DNA of 64,000 nt from Campylobacter coli 76339 (GTDB lineage Bacteria; Campylobacterota; Campylobacteria; Campylobacterales; Campylobacteraceae). Location: NCBI GenBank assembly GCA_000470055.1, contig HG326877.1, forward strand, positions 310,001 through 374,000. Direction: 5' to 3'. The notes below the pieces were generated by a model. The model searched no databases. It was not told the origin of the DNA and saw only the letters and a program-made list of their open reading frames with translations. Both the position numbers and the translations under genes were made by a program. Position 1 is the first letter of the stretch, and every line of letters begins with the position of its first letter. Shown here piece after piece: positions 11,004-21,021 of the stretch.

Positions 11004-11540
11004 ATGATAGTTTGTGCGGGTGGAACTGAAAATTTTTCTTTTGCCAAAGCCATAGGTATAGGTTTGGTAGAATCAACCTTTCATTTAACACAACTTTGCT
11101 TAAAAGAAAAACCTTCAAAACTTATATTTATAGGAACATGTGGACTTTACGATAAAGGAGAAATTCTAGGAATTTATAAAAGTTCTCATGCTTGTAATAT
11201 TGAATTTTCTTATATTTCTGATCAATTCTACACTCCCGCAAACATTGAAATCAAACTCAACAATCAAAATGTTTCTCGTGAAACAATCAAAGTCAATTCT
11301 TCTAATTATATTTGTCAAAATTCAAAAGCAGCAAAAGAATTTGCAAAACTAGGTTTTTTTGCTGAAAATATGGAAGCTTTTTCAGTTTTAAGCGTGGCTA
11401 AAAATTTAGATATAGATGCAGAATGCATTTTATGTGCGACTAATTTTTGCAATGAAAATGCCCATGAAGATTTTATAAAAAATCATCAAAAAGCAAAAGA
11501 AAAATTAGAAGAATATTTAAAAATTAATCATTATATTTAG
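11004..11540 (+). CDS. Small phosphorylase-superfamily protein
   Basis: A 178-residue protein matching Cj1712 by position. [12 protein letters not shown] in the middle and [13 protein letters not shown] near residue 128 resemble the PNP/UDP phosphorylase (MTA/SAH nucleosidase) fold, in which the Glu-Asn-Met-Glu stretch contacts the nucleoside. It is shorter than the usual about 230 residues and the N-terminus starts directly in the sheet. Substrate is unknown and activity is not proven. It precedes rlmN by 19 bases and is probably cotranscribed with it. Confidence 0.65.
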   Translation: MIVCAGGTENFSFAKAIGIGLVESTFHLTQLCLKEKPSKLIFIGTCGLYDKGEILGIYKSSHACNIEFSYISDQFYTPANIEIKLNNQNVSRETIKVNSSNYICQNSKAAKEFAKLGFFAENMEAFSVLSVAKNLDIDAECILCATNFCNENAHEDFIKNHQKAKEKLEEYLKINHYI

Positions 11541-11559
11541 CAATCAAAGGAAAGTAATC

Positions 11560-12630
11560 TTGAAAGAACTCATTAATATCTTAGACTTTTTACCTGAAGA
11601 ATTGGAAGAAAAAATCAAGCCTATGTTTCGCGTGAAACAAATTTATCAATGGATATATCAAAAATATGCAAATAATTTTTCCGATATGTCAAGTCTACCA
11701 AAAGATTTGCGTTTAGAACTTGCGCAAACTTATCATTTTGCTCCTCTTAAATGTGTTAAAAACGAGCAAAGTAAAGATGGGAGTATCAAATATCTTTTTG
11801 AACTTATCGATGGTTTAAGGATAGAAAGCGTACTTTTACCTATGAAAGAAGAACAATTTGACGATGAAGGTAAAAGAATTTCACATACAAGATATACCAT
11901 TTGTGTTTCCTCTCAAGTAGGCTGTAAAAGTGGCTGTAGTTTTTGCCTTACTGCTAAAGGTGGCTTGAAAAGAAATTTGAGCGCAGGAGAGATAGCGGGG
12001 CAAATTTTATGGATCAAAAAACAAAACAATATCCCCTATGAGCGTCGTGTCAATATAGTCTATATGGGTATGGGAGAACCTCTTGACAATCTTAAAAATG
12101 TTTCCAAGGCGGTTAAAATTCTCTCTCAAAATGATGGACTTGCTATCAGCCCTCGTAGACAAACCATAAGTACAAGTGGTTTAGCAAAACAAATCAAAGA
12201 ACTAGGTGAAATGAATTTGGGCGTTTTACTTGCTATCTCCCTTCACGCGGTCAATGACGAACTCCGAACCGAACTCATGCCTATAAATAAAGCTTATAAT
12301 ATAGCTGCGATTATGGATGCTGTGCGCGCTTTTCCTATAGATCAAAGAAAAAGAGTAATGTTTGAATATTTACTCATCGATGGCATCAACGACAAGATTG
12401 AACATGCAAAAGAGCTAGTCAAGCTTTTAAATGGTATAAAAGCCAAAGTGAATTTGATACTTTTCAATCCTCATGAGGGTAGTATTTATCATCGTCCTAA
12501 ACTTGAAAATGCGATCAAATTTCAAGATTTGTTAAGTGCTAAAGGAGTAACTTGCACCATAAGAGAAAGCAAGGGGCTTGATATTTCAGCAGCTTGTGGA
12601 CAACTCAAAGAAAGGGCGAAAGAATTATGA
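11560..12630 (+). CDS. rlmN: 23S rRNA/tRNA adenine-C2 methyltransferase RlmN
   Basis: A 356-residue radical-SAM enzyme that methylates A2503 in 23S rRNA and A37 in some tRNAs. The CxxxCxxC cluster motif is CKSGCSFC near residue 127. [10 protein letters not shown] and a C-terminal AACGQL Cys, the second catalytic cysteine region, are also present. Translation starts at TTG (11560) after an AAAGGAA site; no better ATG lies in frame nearby. The stop codon overlaps the ATG of a small membrane protein gene (12627). Confidence 0.95.
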   Translation: MKELINILDFLPEELEEKIKPMFRVKQIYQWIYQKYANNFSDMSSLPKDLRLELAQTYHFAPLKCVKNEQSKDGSIKYLFELIDGLRIESVLLPMKEEQFDDEGKRISHTRYTICVSSQVGCKSGCSFCLTAKGGLKRNLSAGEIAGQILWIKKQNNIPYERRVNIVYMGMGEPLDNLKNVSKAVKILSQNDGLAISPRRQTISTSGLAKQIKELGEMNLGVLLAISLHAVNDELRTELMPINKAYNIAAIMDAVRAFPIDQRKRVMFEYLLIDGINDKIEHAKELVKLLNGIKAKVNLILFNPHEGSIYHRPKLENAIKFQDLLSAKGVTCTIRESKGLDISAACGQLKERAKEL

Positions 12631-12731
12631 CAGCTTTGGATATTTTTCAAATCATTTTTATATTTGTCGTTGTTTTGATAGGTTTTGCGGGTATGATTTG
12701 GGTGATTTCTAAAGATAAAAGCAATCGCTAA
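12627..12731 (+). CDS. Small single-span membrane protein (34 aa)
   Basis: The ORF starts inside the rlmN stop (ATGA overlap) and encodes 34 residues: a short polar N-terminus, one hydrophobic helix (about residues 9-27, [19 protein letters not shown]) and a charged tail KDKSNR. It corresponds to Cj1714 by position. The overlap with rlmN argues that it is translated by coupling. No function is known. The 250 bases after it, up to the tRNA gene, are AT-rich and hold nothing I can name. Confidence 0.65.
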   Translation: MTALDIFQIIFIFVVVLIGFAGMIWVISKDKSNR

Positions 12732-12983
12732 TTGAATAAATCTTTTATTGAAATTTTAAGATATTTAAATTTATAAATAAAAGCAATGTATATTTTGATA
12801 AATTTAAATATCAATCAAATCTTCTTAGATCCATTTTATTTTTTAAAAAGACGGTGCGAAATAGATGCTAAAAAATTTAGAATAAAGATTAAATTCTAAA
12901 ATAAATTCAAAGATTTAAAACCATTGAGATAAAAATTTACGATTAATAATTCTTGAATATTTTTCTAAAAGAAGTTTTTAAAA

Positions 12984-13060
12984 TGGTGTCAAGGGGGAGA
13001 CTTGAACTCCCGACCTCCGGCTTATGAGACCAGCGCTCTAACCAGCTGAGCTACCCTGAC
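12984..13060 (-). tRNA. tRNA-Met (CAU anticodon, elongator type)
   Basis: A full cloverleaf on the minus strand with encoded CCA. The anticodon loop is CTCATAA. The anticodon stem lacks the three G-C pairs of an initiator, so this is elongator Met, or tRNA-Ile2 if the C is modified to lysidine. It is opposite in direction to the three tRNAs that follow. Confidence 0.9.
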
Positions 13061-13163
13061 ATAATAAATCATAGAGATCATTTCAAGAAATGAAAATGTA
13101 ATTATACTCTTTTTTACTAAAATTTTATTTAAAGCTTTTTTAGATATAATTTAATTTTTAATT

Positions 13164-13251
13164 AGACAGGTGTCCGAGCGGTTGAAGGAGCACGCCTGGA
13201 ACGCGTGTAAAGTGCAAGCTTTCGAGGGTTCGAATCCCTTCCTGTCTGCCA
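13164..13251 (+). tRNA. tRNA-Ser (GGA)
   Basis: An 88-base class II tRNA with a long variable arm, acceptor stem AGACAGG/CCTGTCT, anticodon loop CTGGAAC and encoded CCA. Confidence 0.95.
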
Positions 13252-13297
13252 TCAAATAATTTTTAAGCCAAACTAAGTTATAATACAAACTTCTTTT

Positions 13298-13373
13298 GGG
13301 GCATTAGCTCAGCTGGGAGAGCACAACGCTGGCAGCGTTGGGGTCAGCGGTTCGAACCCGCTATGCTCCACCA
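13298..13373 (+). tRNA. tRNA-Ala (GGC)
   Basis: A 76-base tRNA with acceptor GGGGCAT/ATGCTCC, anticodon GGC in the loop CTGGCAG, TTCGAAC T-loop and encoded CCA. It ends one base before tRNA-Val, so the two are surely cotranscribed. Confidence 0.96.
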
Positions 13374-13374
13374 T

Positions 13375-13450
13375 GGTTCCGTAGCTCAGTTGGTAGAGCA
13401 CTACCTTGACATGGTAGTGGTCGTTGGTTCAAGTCCAATCGGAGCCACCA
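13375..13450 (+). tRNA. tRNA-Val (GAC)
   Basis: A 76-base tRNA with acceptor GGTTCCG/CGGAGCC, anticodon GAC in the loop TTGACAT, and encoded CCA. Last member of the Ser-Ala-Val run. Confidence 0.96.
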
Positions 13451-13549
13451 TTTTTTATTTCTTTCAATTTCTTCTACTTTCAAAAAATACATTAAAAGCG
13501 CTATATACAAACAAACTAAAAGATTTTTGATTTCAATTTGTTGCTTTTG

Positions 13550-13558
13550 TGTTATAAT
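13550..13558 (+). promoter_or_regulatory. Extended -10 promoter before the acetyltransferase gene
   Basis: TGTTATAAT (TATAAT at 13553-13558) is a consensus extended -10. The leader is about 110 bases and holds three related T-rich strings (AGGGTTCTTT, GGGGTTTTTAAAAC, AGGATTCTTTAAAAC). The leader is long for an ordinary Campylobacter gene. A Shine-Dalgarno AAAAAGGA precedes the ATG at 13676. Confidence 0.55.
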
Positions 13559-13675
13559 GGTTTTTGATTAATTAGGGTTCTTTTTGGGGTTTTTAAAACT
13601 CAATAGGATTCTTTAAAACTTACCAAAGATATTAAAATCAAACGCTCATTTTACATTTATAAAAAAGGATTTTTT

Positions 13676-14194
13676 ATGCAAGATTTCGTTATAGAAAAAG
13701 CTACACAAAAAGATTTAAAATCCATACTGAACATAACAAAAGACGCTCTAAATTCCATGAAAGCTATGAATTTTAATCAATGGGATGAAAATTACCCTAA
13801 TGAAGAAATTTTTAAAGAAGATATCAAAGCACAAGAGCTTTATCTTTATAAAGAAAAGGATGAGATTCTAGGTTTTATTTGCATCAATGAAAAATTCGAA
13901 CCCGAATTTTACGAGCAAATCAACTTTAAAAAATCCTACGATAATCAAGCTTTTTATCTACACCGTTTGGCTGTAAAAGAAAATGCTAAAGGCAAAGGCA
14001 TAGCACAAAAGCTTTTAAATTTTTGTGAAACTTATGCTAAAAATGAAGGAAAATATAGCTTAAGAGCGGATACTCATAGTAAAAATATCCCTATGAATTC
14101 GCTCTTTAAAAAGTTAAATTTTGAGTTTTGCGGGGATTTTCATATCCCTTGCTATGAAGATGAGTTTTTAGCTTATGAAAAGATCCTAAACTAA
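13676..14194 (+). CDS. GNAT-family N-acetyltransferase
   Basis: A 172-residue single-domain GNAT protein, Cj1715 by position. The acetyl-CoA pyrophosphate loop is visible as LAVKENAKGKGIAQKLL (R/Q-x-x-G-x-G/A pattern, about residues 102-118), followed by the usual LRADTHSKNIPMNSLFKKLNF strand-helix end. The acceptor substrate cannot be read from sequence. The 3' end overlaps the convergent leuD gene by 9 bases. Confidence 0.8.
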   Translation: MQDFVIEKATQKDLKSILNITKDALNSMKAMNFNQWDENYPNEEIFKEDIKAQELYLYKEKDEILGFICINEKFEPEFYEQINFKKSYDNQAFYLHRLAVKENAKGKGIAQKLLNFCETYAKNEGKYSLRADTHSKNIPMNSLFKKLNFEFCGDFHIPCYEDEFLAYEKILN

Positions 14195-14788
14195 AAAGCT
14201 CTTTGAGTTTTTCTCATAAGCCTTGATTTGTTCTTCATATTTTAAAGTTAAAGCTATATTATCAAGCCCTTCTAGTAAACAGGTTCTGCGAAATTCATCC
14301 AAATCAAAAGAAAAAACCTGATCTTTAAAAAATACCTTTTTCTCAAATAAAGAAATTTCTATATTTTTATCTTCAGATTCTTTTAGTTGCTTTATAATGC
14401 TTACAACCTCATCTTTAGCAAGCTCTATAGTAAGCAAACCATTTCCTAAAGCATTATTTTTAAAAATATCTGCAAAAGAAGGCGCGATAATAGCTCTTAT
14501 GCCATAATCCACCAAAGCCCAAGGTGCATGCTCCCTTGAAGAACCGCTTCCAAAATTTTCAAAACTTACTAAAATAGAAGCATTTTGGTATTCTTTTTTA
14601 TTGAGATTAAAATCCATATTTAAAACGCTTTCTTTATCGTCTAAATAACGCAAATCATGAAACAAATGCTTACCAAAGCCCTGTTTTGAAACAGCAAGTA
14701 AAAATTGCTTAGGGATGATTTGATCTGTGTCGATATTGGCATATTCTAAAGGACAAGCTATACCTTTATGAGTAGTAAATTTTTGCAT
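14186..14788 (-). CDS. leuD: 3-isopropylmalate dehydratase small subunit
   Basis: A 200-residue swivelling domain that pairs with LeuC to isomerise 2- to 3-isopropylmalate in leucine synthesis. Typical motifs are DTDQIIPKQFL near the N-terminus and GSGSSREHAPWAL in the middle, which binds substrate. It is the last gene of leuABCD, 1 base after leuC. Confidence 0.97.
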   Translation of the reverse strand: MQKFTTHKGIACPLEYANIDTDQIIPKQFLLAVSKQGFGKHLFHDLRYLDDKESVLNMDFNLNKKEYQNASILVSFENFGSGSSREHAPWALVDYGIRAIIAPSFADIFKNNALGNGLLTIELAKDEVVSIIKQLKESEDKNIEISLFEKKVFFKDQVFSFDLDEFRRTCLLEGLDNIALTLKYEEQIKAYEKNSKSFLV

Positions 14789-14789
14789 T

Positions 14790-16196
14790 TTAAACTCCTA
14801 AATATTTTCTATTATCACAAATAAAGCCTTCTATGGCACAGGCTGCTGCGCTTGCAGGACTCATTAAGTGGGTGATAGAACCCTTACCCTGTCTACCTAC
14901 AAAATTACGATTTGAAGTTGAAGCGACTCTTTGTCCCGCGCTTGCTTTATCATCATTCATACCAAGACACATTGAACATCCTGCGTATCTCCACTCGCAC
15001 CCTGCTTCAATGAAAATTTTATCAAGTCCTAAATTTTCAGCTTCTTTTCTCACTTGCATAGAACCAGGTACGATTAAAGCTTTAACATCCTTATGAATTT
15101 TGCGCCCTTTTAAAATATCCGCAGCTATCTTAAGATCTTCTAAACGCCCATTTGTACAAGAACCTATGAAAACAATATCAATTTTTACCCCTTCTAAGCT
15201 TTGATCTTGCTCTAAATTCACATAATCTAAGGCATCGAGTAAGGATTTTTGATCACTTGGATTGCTAAAATCACTGACTTTTGGAATTCTTTCATTTATA
15301 GCAATAACCTGAGAAGGATTGGTTCCATAGCTGATTTGTGGTTGAATTTGGCTTGCATCAAGGACTATGCTTTCATCATATTGCGCGCCCTCATCACTTT
15401 TTAAACTTCTCCAATACTTACAATGCTTTTCAAATTCTTCTCCCTTTGGAGCAAATTCTTTCCCTTTTATATATTCAAAAGTAATCTCATCAGGTGCTAT
15501 CATACCGACTTTTGCACCAAATTCTATAGCCATATTGCAAAGTGTCATTCTAGCTTCCATACTCAAGCTTTCTATCAACTCTCCACAAAATTCTATGGCA
15601 TAGCCTGTGCCTTTTGCGGTGCCATATTTTGCTATAAGATATAAAATCAAATCCTTAGCATAAACACCCTTTTGAAACTGACCCTTGCATTCTATTTTCA
15701 TGGTTTTGAGCTTGGCTTGTTTTAAAGTTTGCGTAGCCATTACATGCTCGACCTCACTTGTACCTATACCAAAAGCCAAAGCTCCAAAAGCACCATGTGT
15801 TGCAGTGTGAGAATCCCCACAAACCAAAGTTACACCCGGTAAGGTAAAACCAAGCTCAGGACTTACTATATGTACTATACCTTGATTTTTATCGCCTAAG
15901 CCTAAAAGTCTGACTCCAAATTCTTTAGTATTTTGCATCAAAGTCGTAATCTGCTCTTTTGCCATACCCGAACAAGCATCCAAATCTGTGCTTTTAGTCG
16001 ATACATCATGATCAATAGTCGCTAAAGTCAAATCTGATCTTGCCATTTTACGATTTGCCATTTTAAGACCTGAAAAAGCTTGAGGGCTTGTTACTTCGTG
16101 GATTAAATGTCTATCGATATAAAGTATAGGGAGTTCATTTTCCTTTTGATAAACCACATGAGAATCAAACACTTTTTCATATAAAGTTTTAGCCAT
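14790..16196 (-). CDS. leuC: 3-isopropylmalate dehydratase large subunit
   Basis: A 468-residue aconitase-family protein carrying the 4Fe-4S cluster. Cluster cysteines are seen in IGSCTNGR and [31 protein letters not shown] is the family signature. The gene overlaps leuB by 8 bases and forms the isomerase with LeuD. Confidence 0.97.
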   Translation of the reverse strand: MAKTLYEKVFDSHVVYQKENELPILYIDRHLIHEVTSPQAFSGLKMANRKMARSDLTLATIDHDVSTKSTDLDACSGMAKEQITTLMQNTKEFGVRLLGLGDKNQGIVHIVSPELGFTLPGVTLVCGDSHTATHGAFGALAFGIGTSEVEHVMATQTLKQAKLKTMKIECKGQFQKGVYAKDLILYLIAKYGTAKGTGYAIEFCGELIESLSMEARMTLCNMAIEFGAKVGMIAPDEITFEYIKGKEFAPKGEEFEKHCKYWRSLKSDEGAQYDESIVLDASQIQPQISYGTNPSQVIAINERIPKVSDFSNPSDQKSLLDALDYVNLEQDQSLEGVKIDIVFIGSCTNGRLEDLKIAADILKGRKIHKDVKALIVPGSMQVRKEAENLGLDKIFIEAGCEWRYAGCSMCLGMNDDKASAGQRVASTSNRNFVGRQGKGSITHLMSPASAAACAIEGFICDNRKYLGV

Positions 16197-17265
16197 TGTT
16201 ATTCTCCTTTAAAATTTCTACTATACAATCCCCCATTTCATCGGTACTTAAATAAGAATTCGCATTTAAATCCTTAGTCATTTTTCCACGCTCTAAAGCT
16301 ATGGCTATGGCATTTTCTATATCTTGTGCAGCTTTTTCTTCTTTAAAGCTATATTTTAACATCAAAGCTGCACTTAAAATTTGAGCTATAGGATTGGCTA
16401 TATTTAAATGAGCTATATCAGGAGCTGAACCACCTGCTGGCTCATAAAGCCCAAAACCTTTATCATTTAAACTCGCAGAACAAAGTAAGCCCAAAGATCC
16501 ACTTATAGCTGCTAATTCATCGCTTAAAATATCACCAAAAAGATTAGAACAAAGCATTACATCAAAAGTGCTAGGATTTTTAATAATTTGCATAGCTGCA
16601 TTATCTACATACATGTATTCTAACTTAATATCTTCGTATTCTTTTGCAATTTGTCCTACTACATCACGCCATAAAATAGAACTTGCTAAAACATTTGCCT
16701 TATCAATTAGATGCACTTTTTTATTTCTTATCCTTGCACTTTCAAAAGCAAGGCGTGTAATCCTTTCTATCTCTGCTTTAGTGTAAATTTCGGTATCATA
16801 AGCACTTTCTTTGCCCAATTCTTGCTTACCAAAATAAATCCCACCCGTAAGCTCTCTAACACATAAGATATCTACACCTTTTTGGATAATTTCATCTTTT
16901 AAAGGCGAGGCATGTCTTAGGCTTTCATAAATTTTACAAGGACGTAAATTTGCAAATAAATTAAAATGCTTTCTTAAAGGCAAAAGCGAAGCTCTTTCAG
17001 GTCTTTGATCTATAGGTAGATTATCCCACTTAGGCCCTCCTACTGAACCAAATAAAATAGCATCACTTTGCTCACAAAGCTTTAAAGTCTCATCGCTTAA
17101 TGCTACTCCGTATGCATCTATGCTTGCTCCACCTATCTTCGCTTCTTTTGCTTCTAATTTAAAGCCGTGTTTTTGAGCAACAAAATCTAAAATTTTTAAA
17201 GCCTCTTTCATCACTGAAGGGCCTATGCCATCCCCTGGTAAAACTGCTATTTTATAAGTATTCAT
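16189..17265 (-). CDS. leuB: 3-isopropylmalate dehydrogenase
   Basis: A 358-residue NAD-dependent oxidative decarboxylase for the third leucine step. LPGDGIGP at the N-terminus, [11 protein letters not shown], the DKANVL segment and [10 protein letters not shown] (metal and substrate Asp residues) are visible. It overlaps leuA by 4 bases (ATGA) and leuC by 8, so the operon is translationally coupled throughout. Confidence 0.97.
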   Translation of the reverse strand: MNTYKIAVLPGDGIGPSVMKEALKILDFVAQKHGFKLEAKEAKIGGASIDAYGVALSDETLKLCEQSDAILFGSVGGPKWDNLPIDQRPERASLLPLRKHFNLFANLRPCKIYESLRHASPLKDEIIQKGVDILCVRELTGGIYFGKQELGKESAYDTEIYTKAEIERITRLAFESARIRNKKVHLIDKANVLASSILWRDVVGQIAKEYEDIKLEYMYVDNAAMQIIKNPSTFDVMLCSNLFGDILSDELAAISGSLGLLCSASLNDKGFGLYEPAGGSAPDIAHLNIANPIAQILSAALMLKYSFKEEKAAQDIENAIAIALERGKMTKDLNANSYLSTDEMGDCIVEILKENNNG

Positions 17266-18797
17266 ATTGCTTTCCTTTCTTCAACTTTTAAAGATCTATA
17301 AATTGCATTATAAGCACTGATAAAGGCTTGTGCTGATGCTTCTATGACATCTGTTGAAAGCCCTTTGCCATGGAATTTTCTCCCTTTAAATTCTAAATCC
17401 ACATCCACTTGCCCCTGTGCATCCACACCCGAACTTTTTGCATTAATACTATATGCTTTTAAAACAGGGTTTAAGCCTGTAATTCTAGAGATACAATTAA
17501 ACACCGCTTCTATAGGCCCATTTCCAGTACAAGCTTCAGTTTTTAACTCTTCTTTTATACGCACACAAACACAAGCTGTTGGGATAGTGCCACTAATTAC
17601 GCTTAATTTTTCAAGTACTAATTCATTCTCTTCATCGTTTTCATAACTTAAAAACATTAAAGCCTCTAAGTCATAATCATAAACTTGTCCTTTTTTATCC
17701 GCAAGGCGTAAAAAACTCTCATAAACTTCATCTAAATTATAAGTTTTTTCATCATATCCTAAATTATCAAGACAAGTTTTGATCATAGCCCTACCGCTTC
17801 TTGCAGTCATAAGCATACGATTTTCATGAAGTCCTATACTGCTAGGACTTATGATTTCGTAAGTTTGTCTATTTTTAAGCACTCCATCTTGATGAATTCC
17901 AGAGCTATGAGAAAAGGCGTTGCTTCCCACTATAGCTTTATGCGAAGGTATGCTTTCATTAGTGATGGCCGAAACTAATTTTGAAGTTTTAGAAATGTTT
18001 TCGCACTTGATATCTGTATAAAAACCTTTTAAATAATCACTTCTTGTTTTTATCGCCATTACAACTTCTTCTAAAGCACAATTTCCAGCCCTTTCGCCAA
18101 GTCCATTCATGGTACATTCTATTTGTCTTGCACCTTGTAAAATAGCACTTAAGCTGTTGCCTGTTGCCATACCTAAGTCATTGTGACAATGCACAGAAAT
18201 GACGGCTTTGTCTATATTGGGTACTTTGTTAAACAAAATTTTGATGATATGAGCAAATTCACTAGGCAAAGTATAACCCACAGTATCAGGTATATTGATA
18301 GTTCTAGCCCCTGCCTTAATAGCATTTTCTACCATAAAACAAAGATTATCAATAGGAGTTCTTCCTGCATCCTCACACGAAAATTCGACATCATCAGTAT
18401 AGTTTCTAGCCCTTGTGATAGCTCTTTGTGCCATAGCCAAAATTTCATCAAAATCTTTTTTTAATTTATCTTGTATATGCAAAGTCGAAGTGGCTATAAA
18501 AGTATGAATTCTAAAAGAATCCGCCACTTTTAAAGCCTCATAAGCAGTATCTATATCTTTATCCAAAGCTCTAGAAAGCGCACAAATAGTTGAATTTTTC
18601 ACTTTCGAAGCTATGTTTTTTACTGCTTCAAAATCCCCTTGCGAAGATACAGGAAAACCCGCTTCTATCACATCAACACCCAAATTTTCAAGCGCTAAGG
18701 CAATTTGTAATTTTTGATTTATATTTAAAGAACTGCCTAAAGCTTGTTCACCATCGCGTAAAGTCGTATCAAAAATGATAATTTTGTTATTTTTCAT
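17262..18797 (-). CDS. leuA: 2-isopropylmalate synthase
   Basis: A 511-residue enzyme that condenses acetyl-CoA with 2-ketoisovalerate, the committed step of leucine synthesis. The catalytic barrel has [10 protein letters not shown] at the N-terminus and the metal motif [26 protein letters not shown] is in the linker. The C-terminal about 120 residues are the regulatory domain for leucine feedback. First structural gene of leuABCD, about 110 bases after a Leu-rich leader ORF (18909-19013). Confidence 0.97.
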   Translation of the reverse strand: MKNNKIIIFDTTLRDGEQALGSSLNINQKLQIALALENLGVDVIEAGFPVSSQGDFEAVKNIASKVKNSTICALSRALDKDIDTAYEALKVADSFRIHTFIATSTLHIQDKLKKDFDEILAMAQRAITRARNYTDDVEFSCEDAGRTPIDNLCFMVENAIKAGARTINIPDTVGYTLPSEFAHIIKILFNKVPNIDKAVISVHCHNDLGMATGNSLSAILQGARQIECTMNGLGERAGNCALEEVVMAIKTRSDYLKGFYTDIKCENISKTSKLVSAITNESIPSHKAIVGSNAFSHSSGIHQDGVLKNRQTYEIISPSSIGLHENRMLMTARSGRAMIKTCLDNLGYDEKTYNLDEVYESFLRLADKKGQVYDYDLEALMFLSYENDEENELVLEKLSVISGTIPTACVCVRIKEELKTEACTGNGPIEAVFNCISRITGLNPVLKAYSINAKSSGVDAQGQVDVDLEFKGRKFHGKGLSTDVIEASAQAFISAYNAIYRSLKVEERKAI

Positions 18798-18908
18798 ATT
18801 TTAATCCTTAAAAAATGAAACAAACCGAATGAATTTTGTTAAAAATTCAAAAACTTAAAAACAATAGTAAAAAATAAAAATTTAGAATAATGATTAAAAA
18901 TAAAAATT

Positions 18909-19013
18909 TTAGTTTAGAGTGAGTGAGAGTTGCAGCATCAGGTTGAAGTAGTTTTCTTTGCTTTTGTGCTCTTTGACTTGAATTGAATTTGAAATGTTAA
19001 AAACCTGTGTCAT
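18909..19013 (-). CDS. leuL: Leucine operon leader peptide
   Basis: A 34-residue ORF upstream of leuA starts with ATG after a strong GGAGG site (minus strand AAAGGAGGCAACATG-like spacing). Its end reads NLMLQLSLTLN: five leucines in ten residues, using CTG, CTG, CTC, CTC and CTA, which are rare leucine codons in an AT-rich genome that prefers TTA and CTT. This is the classic design of an attenuation peptide in which ribosomes stall when charged tRNA-Leu is scarce. I found no GC-rich terminator between it and leuA, only weak AT-rich inverted repeats, so the switch may use Rho or translation coupling rather than an intrinsic terminator. The gap to the plus-strand gene at 19144 holds promoters for both directions. 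Confidence 0.75.
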   Translation of the reverse strand: MTQVFNISNSIQVKEHKSKENYFNLMLQLSLTLN

Positions 19014-19143
19014 TGTTGCCTCCTTTGTAAATTTACTTATTGTTTTTAATTTAGCATATTTTCAGTTAATATGCAAAACAAAAATTTAAAAATTAAGAAA
19101 TTTATTGTTATAATTGTAGTTTTAAGTAACAAAAAGGATGTTG

Positions 19144-19773
19144 ATGTTAAAAGAACTTTTAGAAATCAAAAAAGAAATGGAGCCCGTTATCCATGAAGCT
19201 AATGTAAAATTAAATGTATTGGCTCGTGAGGTAATAGTTCGTAGAAAAGAGTATGAAATTTACGGACCTATGGTAGATCGTGTCTATCTTGATAATGCAA
19301 TTTATGTTAAAGTTATGTCAAGTGGGCGTGATGTAAAAACGGATAATGTTGCAATCAAAACAGGTTTTTACATGGTTTTTGTTGCTCCTGAAAAAGAAAG
19401 TACAAAAGATATCAAAAATAAACTCAAAGTAGCTTATGAAGGACTTGATAATAAATTTATAGCAACACTCATCCGATCTTGCCAAAGGTTTAAAGAAATT
19501 ATATCTAAAACCCAAGCTACCCTCTCTAAAGCTTCGAAAATGAATGTTTTAGTAAAAACTAACCTAGGAGAAGCAAGCGCGGCTCTTAAATTTAACATCA
19601 CCATAGAATACACTAAAGAAAATCAAAAACTAACACGCGAGAATTCAAAATCAGCAGGAAGTTTTAGAGATACTAAAACCTATATCAATCTTGTAGTGGA
19701 AAAAAGTACCGACTCTCAAATTTGTGAAAAATTATTAGACGATGTGGAAAAATATTTTATCGGTGGAGGTTGA
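19144..19773 (+). CDS. Conserved Campylobacter protein of unknown function
   Basis: A 209-residue soluble protein (Cj1720 by position), mixed alpha/beta and lysine-rich, with no signal peptide or membrane segment. I recognise no domain. I chose the second ATG (19144): the AAGGA site lies 7 bases before it but only 1-2 bases before the upstream ATG at 19138. It has its own -10 (TTATAAT near 19108-19114). Its 3' end is part of a hairpin shared with the convergent outer-membrane protein gene. Confidence 0.75.
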   Translation: MLKELLEIKKEMEPVIHEANVKLNVLAREVIVRRKEYEIYGPMVDRVYLDNAIYVKVMSSGRDVKTDNVAIKTGFYMVFVAPEKESTKDIKNKLKVAYEGLDNKFIATLIRSCQRFKEIISKTQATLSKASKMNVLVKTNLGEASAALKFNITIEYTKENQKLTRENSKSAGSFRDTKTYINLVVEKSTDSQICEKLLDDVEKYFIGGG

Positions 19774-19791
19774 AATCCTACCGACAAAATA
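19753..19791. terminator. Bidirectional terminator overlapping a stop codon
   Basis: Arms 19753-19764 and 19780-19791 pair over 11 of 12 positions (outer TATTTT/AAAATA, inner TCGGT/ACCGA). A U-run is available in both directions. The left arm lies within the last codons of the 19144 gene, and the right arm touches the end of the convergent gene at 19797. Confidence 0.65.
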
Positions 19792-19796
19792 CTTCA

Positions 19797-20441
19797 TTAA
19801 AATTTATAAGTATAGCCCAAGTATAAGCCGTAATTTGTTTGTCTTGGATCATATAAATTTGATCCTATATTTTTTTGATAAAAATCTCTCGTATTGTATT
19901 CGATTTTCTCTACTTTAAAACCTGCTTCGATTTCATTAGAAGCGCCTAGCTCAAGTATAGCACCAATTTTAGCTCCATACGCAAAACCGTCAAATTTTTG
20001 AGATAAAGACAATAAAGGTGTTTTTAAATCAAGATTTGTTTTTGCATAACCCAAATATCCACCCGCAACAGCTCTTACTCTTTCAAAAATTTTTGGAGTA
20101 AAATCATAACCCATCAAGAATTTATGTGTGCTAAAATCACCCTCTATTCTAAAATTAGTAGTTCTTATAATATCGCTAAATTCATCAGAATAATTATAAG
20201 CAAGATATAATCTATGCAAATCATTAAAACGATAACCCGCTTTTAAACCCAAAATAGGAATACTACTAGATAAATCACCATTAAACACTGCACCGGTTTG
20301 ATTGTGCTTTAAATTTCCTTGAACTTTAGTTTGAACATAAGCTGCATCCGCACCTATAAAAAAGCCTGATTTTTCTTCAGCAAAAGCCGAACTTGAAAAC
20401 AATGCTATACCTGCAACAATGCTTAAAAACTTTTTATTCAT
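19797..20441 (-). CDS. Outer membrane beta-barrel protein
   Basis: A 214-residue protein (Cj1721c by position) with a clean signal peptide (MNKKFLSIVAGIALFSSSAFA) and about eight alternating amphipathic strands. It ends in LYLGYTYKF, whose terminal Phe is a barrel-assembly signal. This fits a small OmpA/OmpW-like barrel. Function is unknown; there is no peptidoglycan-binding domain. An AGGAGG ribosome site precedes the ATG. Confidence 0.8.
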   Translation of the reverse strand: MNKKFLSIVAGIALFSSSAFAEEKSGFFIGADAAYVQTKVQGNLKHNQTGAVFNGDLSSSIPILGLKAGYRFNDLHRLYLAYNYSDEFSDIIRTTNFRIEGDFSTHKFLMGYDFTPKIFERVRAVAGGYLGYAKTNLDLKTPLLSLSQKFDGFAYGAKIGAILELGASNEIEAGFKVEKIEYNTRDFYQKNIGSNLYDPRQTNYGLYLGYTYKF

Positions 20442-20650
20442 GGTTTGCCTCCTTGAATAGAATTTGGAGGTGATATTGTATTATATTGATAATTAATATA
20501 GTATTATTTTTGTTACTTTTTCTATTTTTTTTCTAAGATTATATAAGGATTTTGTTTACAAATTTAAGAAAAATTAGCTTTAAAATACTTGTAAATTTAT
20601 ATTTGTTAAAAAACTATGCGATTAAGGATTTATAAAAAGAGTAAAAACAT

Positions 20651-20671
20651 AAAGAGTGAAATTCACTCTTT
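20651..20671 (-). terminator. Terminator of the PepSY-like gene
   Basis: A near-perfect palindrome (AAAGAGTG arms) followed on the minus strand by TATGTTTTTA, about 20 bases after the stop of the gene at 20692. The remaining bases between it and the outer-membrane gene are AT-rich and hold no ORF I would call. Confidence 0.7.
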
Positions 20672-20691
20672 GTAAAAAGTTCAAACCAAAA

Positions 20692-21021
20692 TCAATCATC
20701 AAATTCTTGGCCTAAAAAATTACCATTGCGATCAAAATAAAGCTCCATATAATTGTTAAGCTTGATCTCATAACCATACGCTTCCCAATCCATATCTACG
20801 ATAAAAGCACCTGGATAGAGATTTTGAATTTGACTGGTAATATTTTTTGGCAAGCCATTAAAATGATCTTGTGGTGGTACAGCGTATTGTGGATATACAG
20901 GATACGAAGTAGCAGGAGCAGGAGCGACTGCAGAGGTTTGAGCTGAAACACTAGAAATTGTATTTGCACTTGCAAGTATGGCAGAACATGCTAAAATAAC
21001 AGGGATAAATTTTACTTTCAT
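20692..21021 (-). CDS. Periplasmic PepSY-like protein
   Basis: A 109-residue exported protein (Cj1723c by position). A signal peptide (about residues 1-19, ending near ASA) is followed by an Ala/Pro-rich linker. The C-terminal about 55 residues resemble the PepSY-like fold: LPKNITSQIQNLYPGAFIVDMDWEAYGYEIKL in two pieces, then MELYFDRNGNFLGQE. Such domains occur in small Bacteroidetes and epsilonproteobacterial periplasmic proteins of unknown role. Confidence 0.7.
   Translation of the reverse strand: MKVKFIPVILACSAILASANTISSVSAQTSAVAPAPATSYPVYPQYAVPPQDHFNGLPKNITSQIQNLYPGAFIVDMDWEAYGYEIKLNNYMELYFDRNGNFLGQEFDD

Noticed and set aside
12961-13450. tRNA cluster as an integration site
   Set aside because: All four tRNAs are complete and no second copy of a tRNA end or an integrase was found nearby.
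20478-20510. AT-rich dyad upstream of the outer-membrane protein gene as a Fur box
   Set aside because: It matches GATAAT only partly and such strings are common in this base composition.
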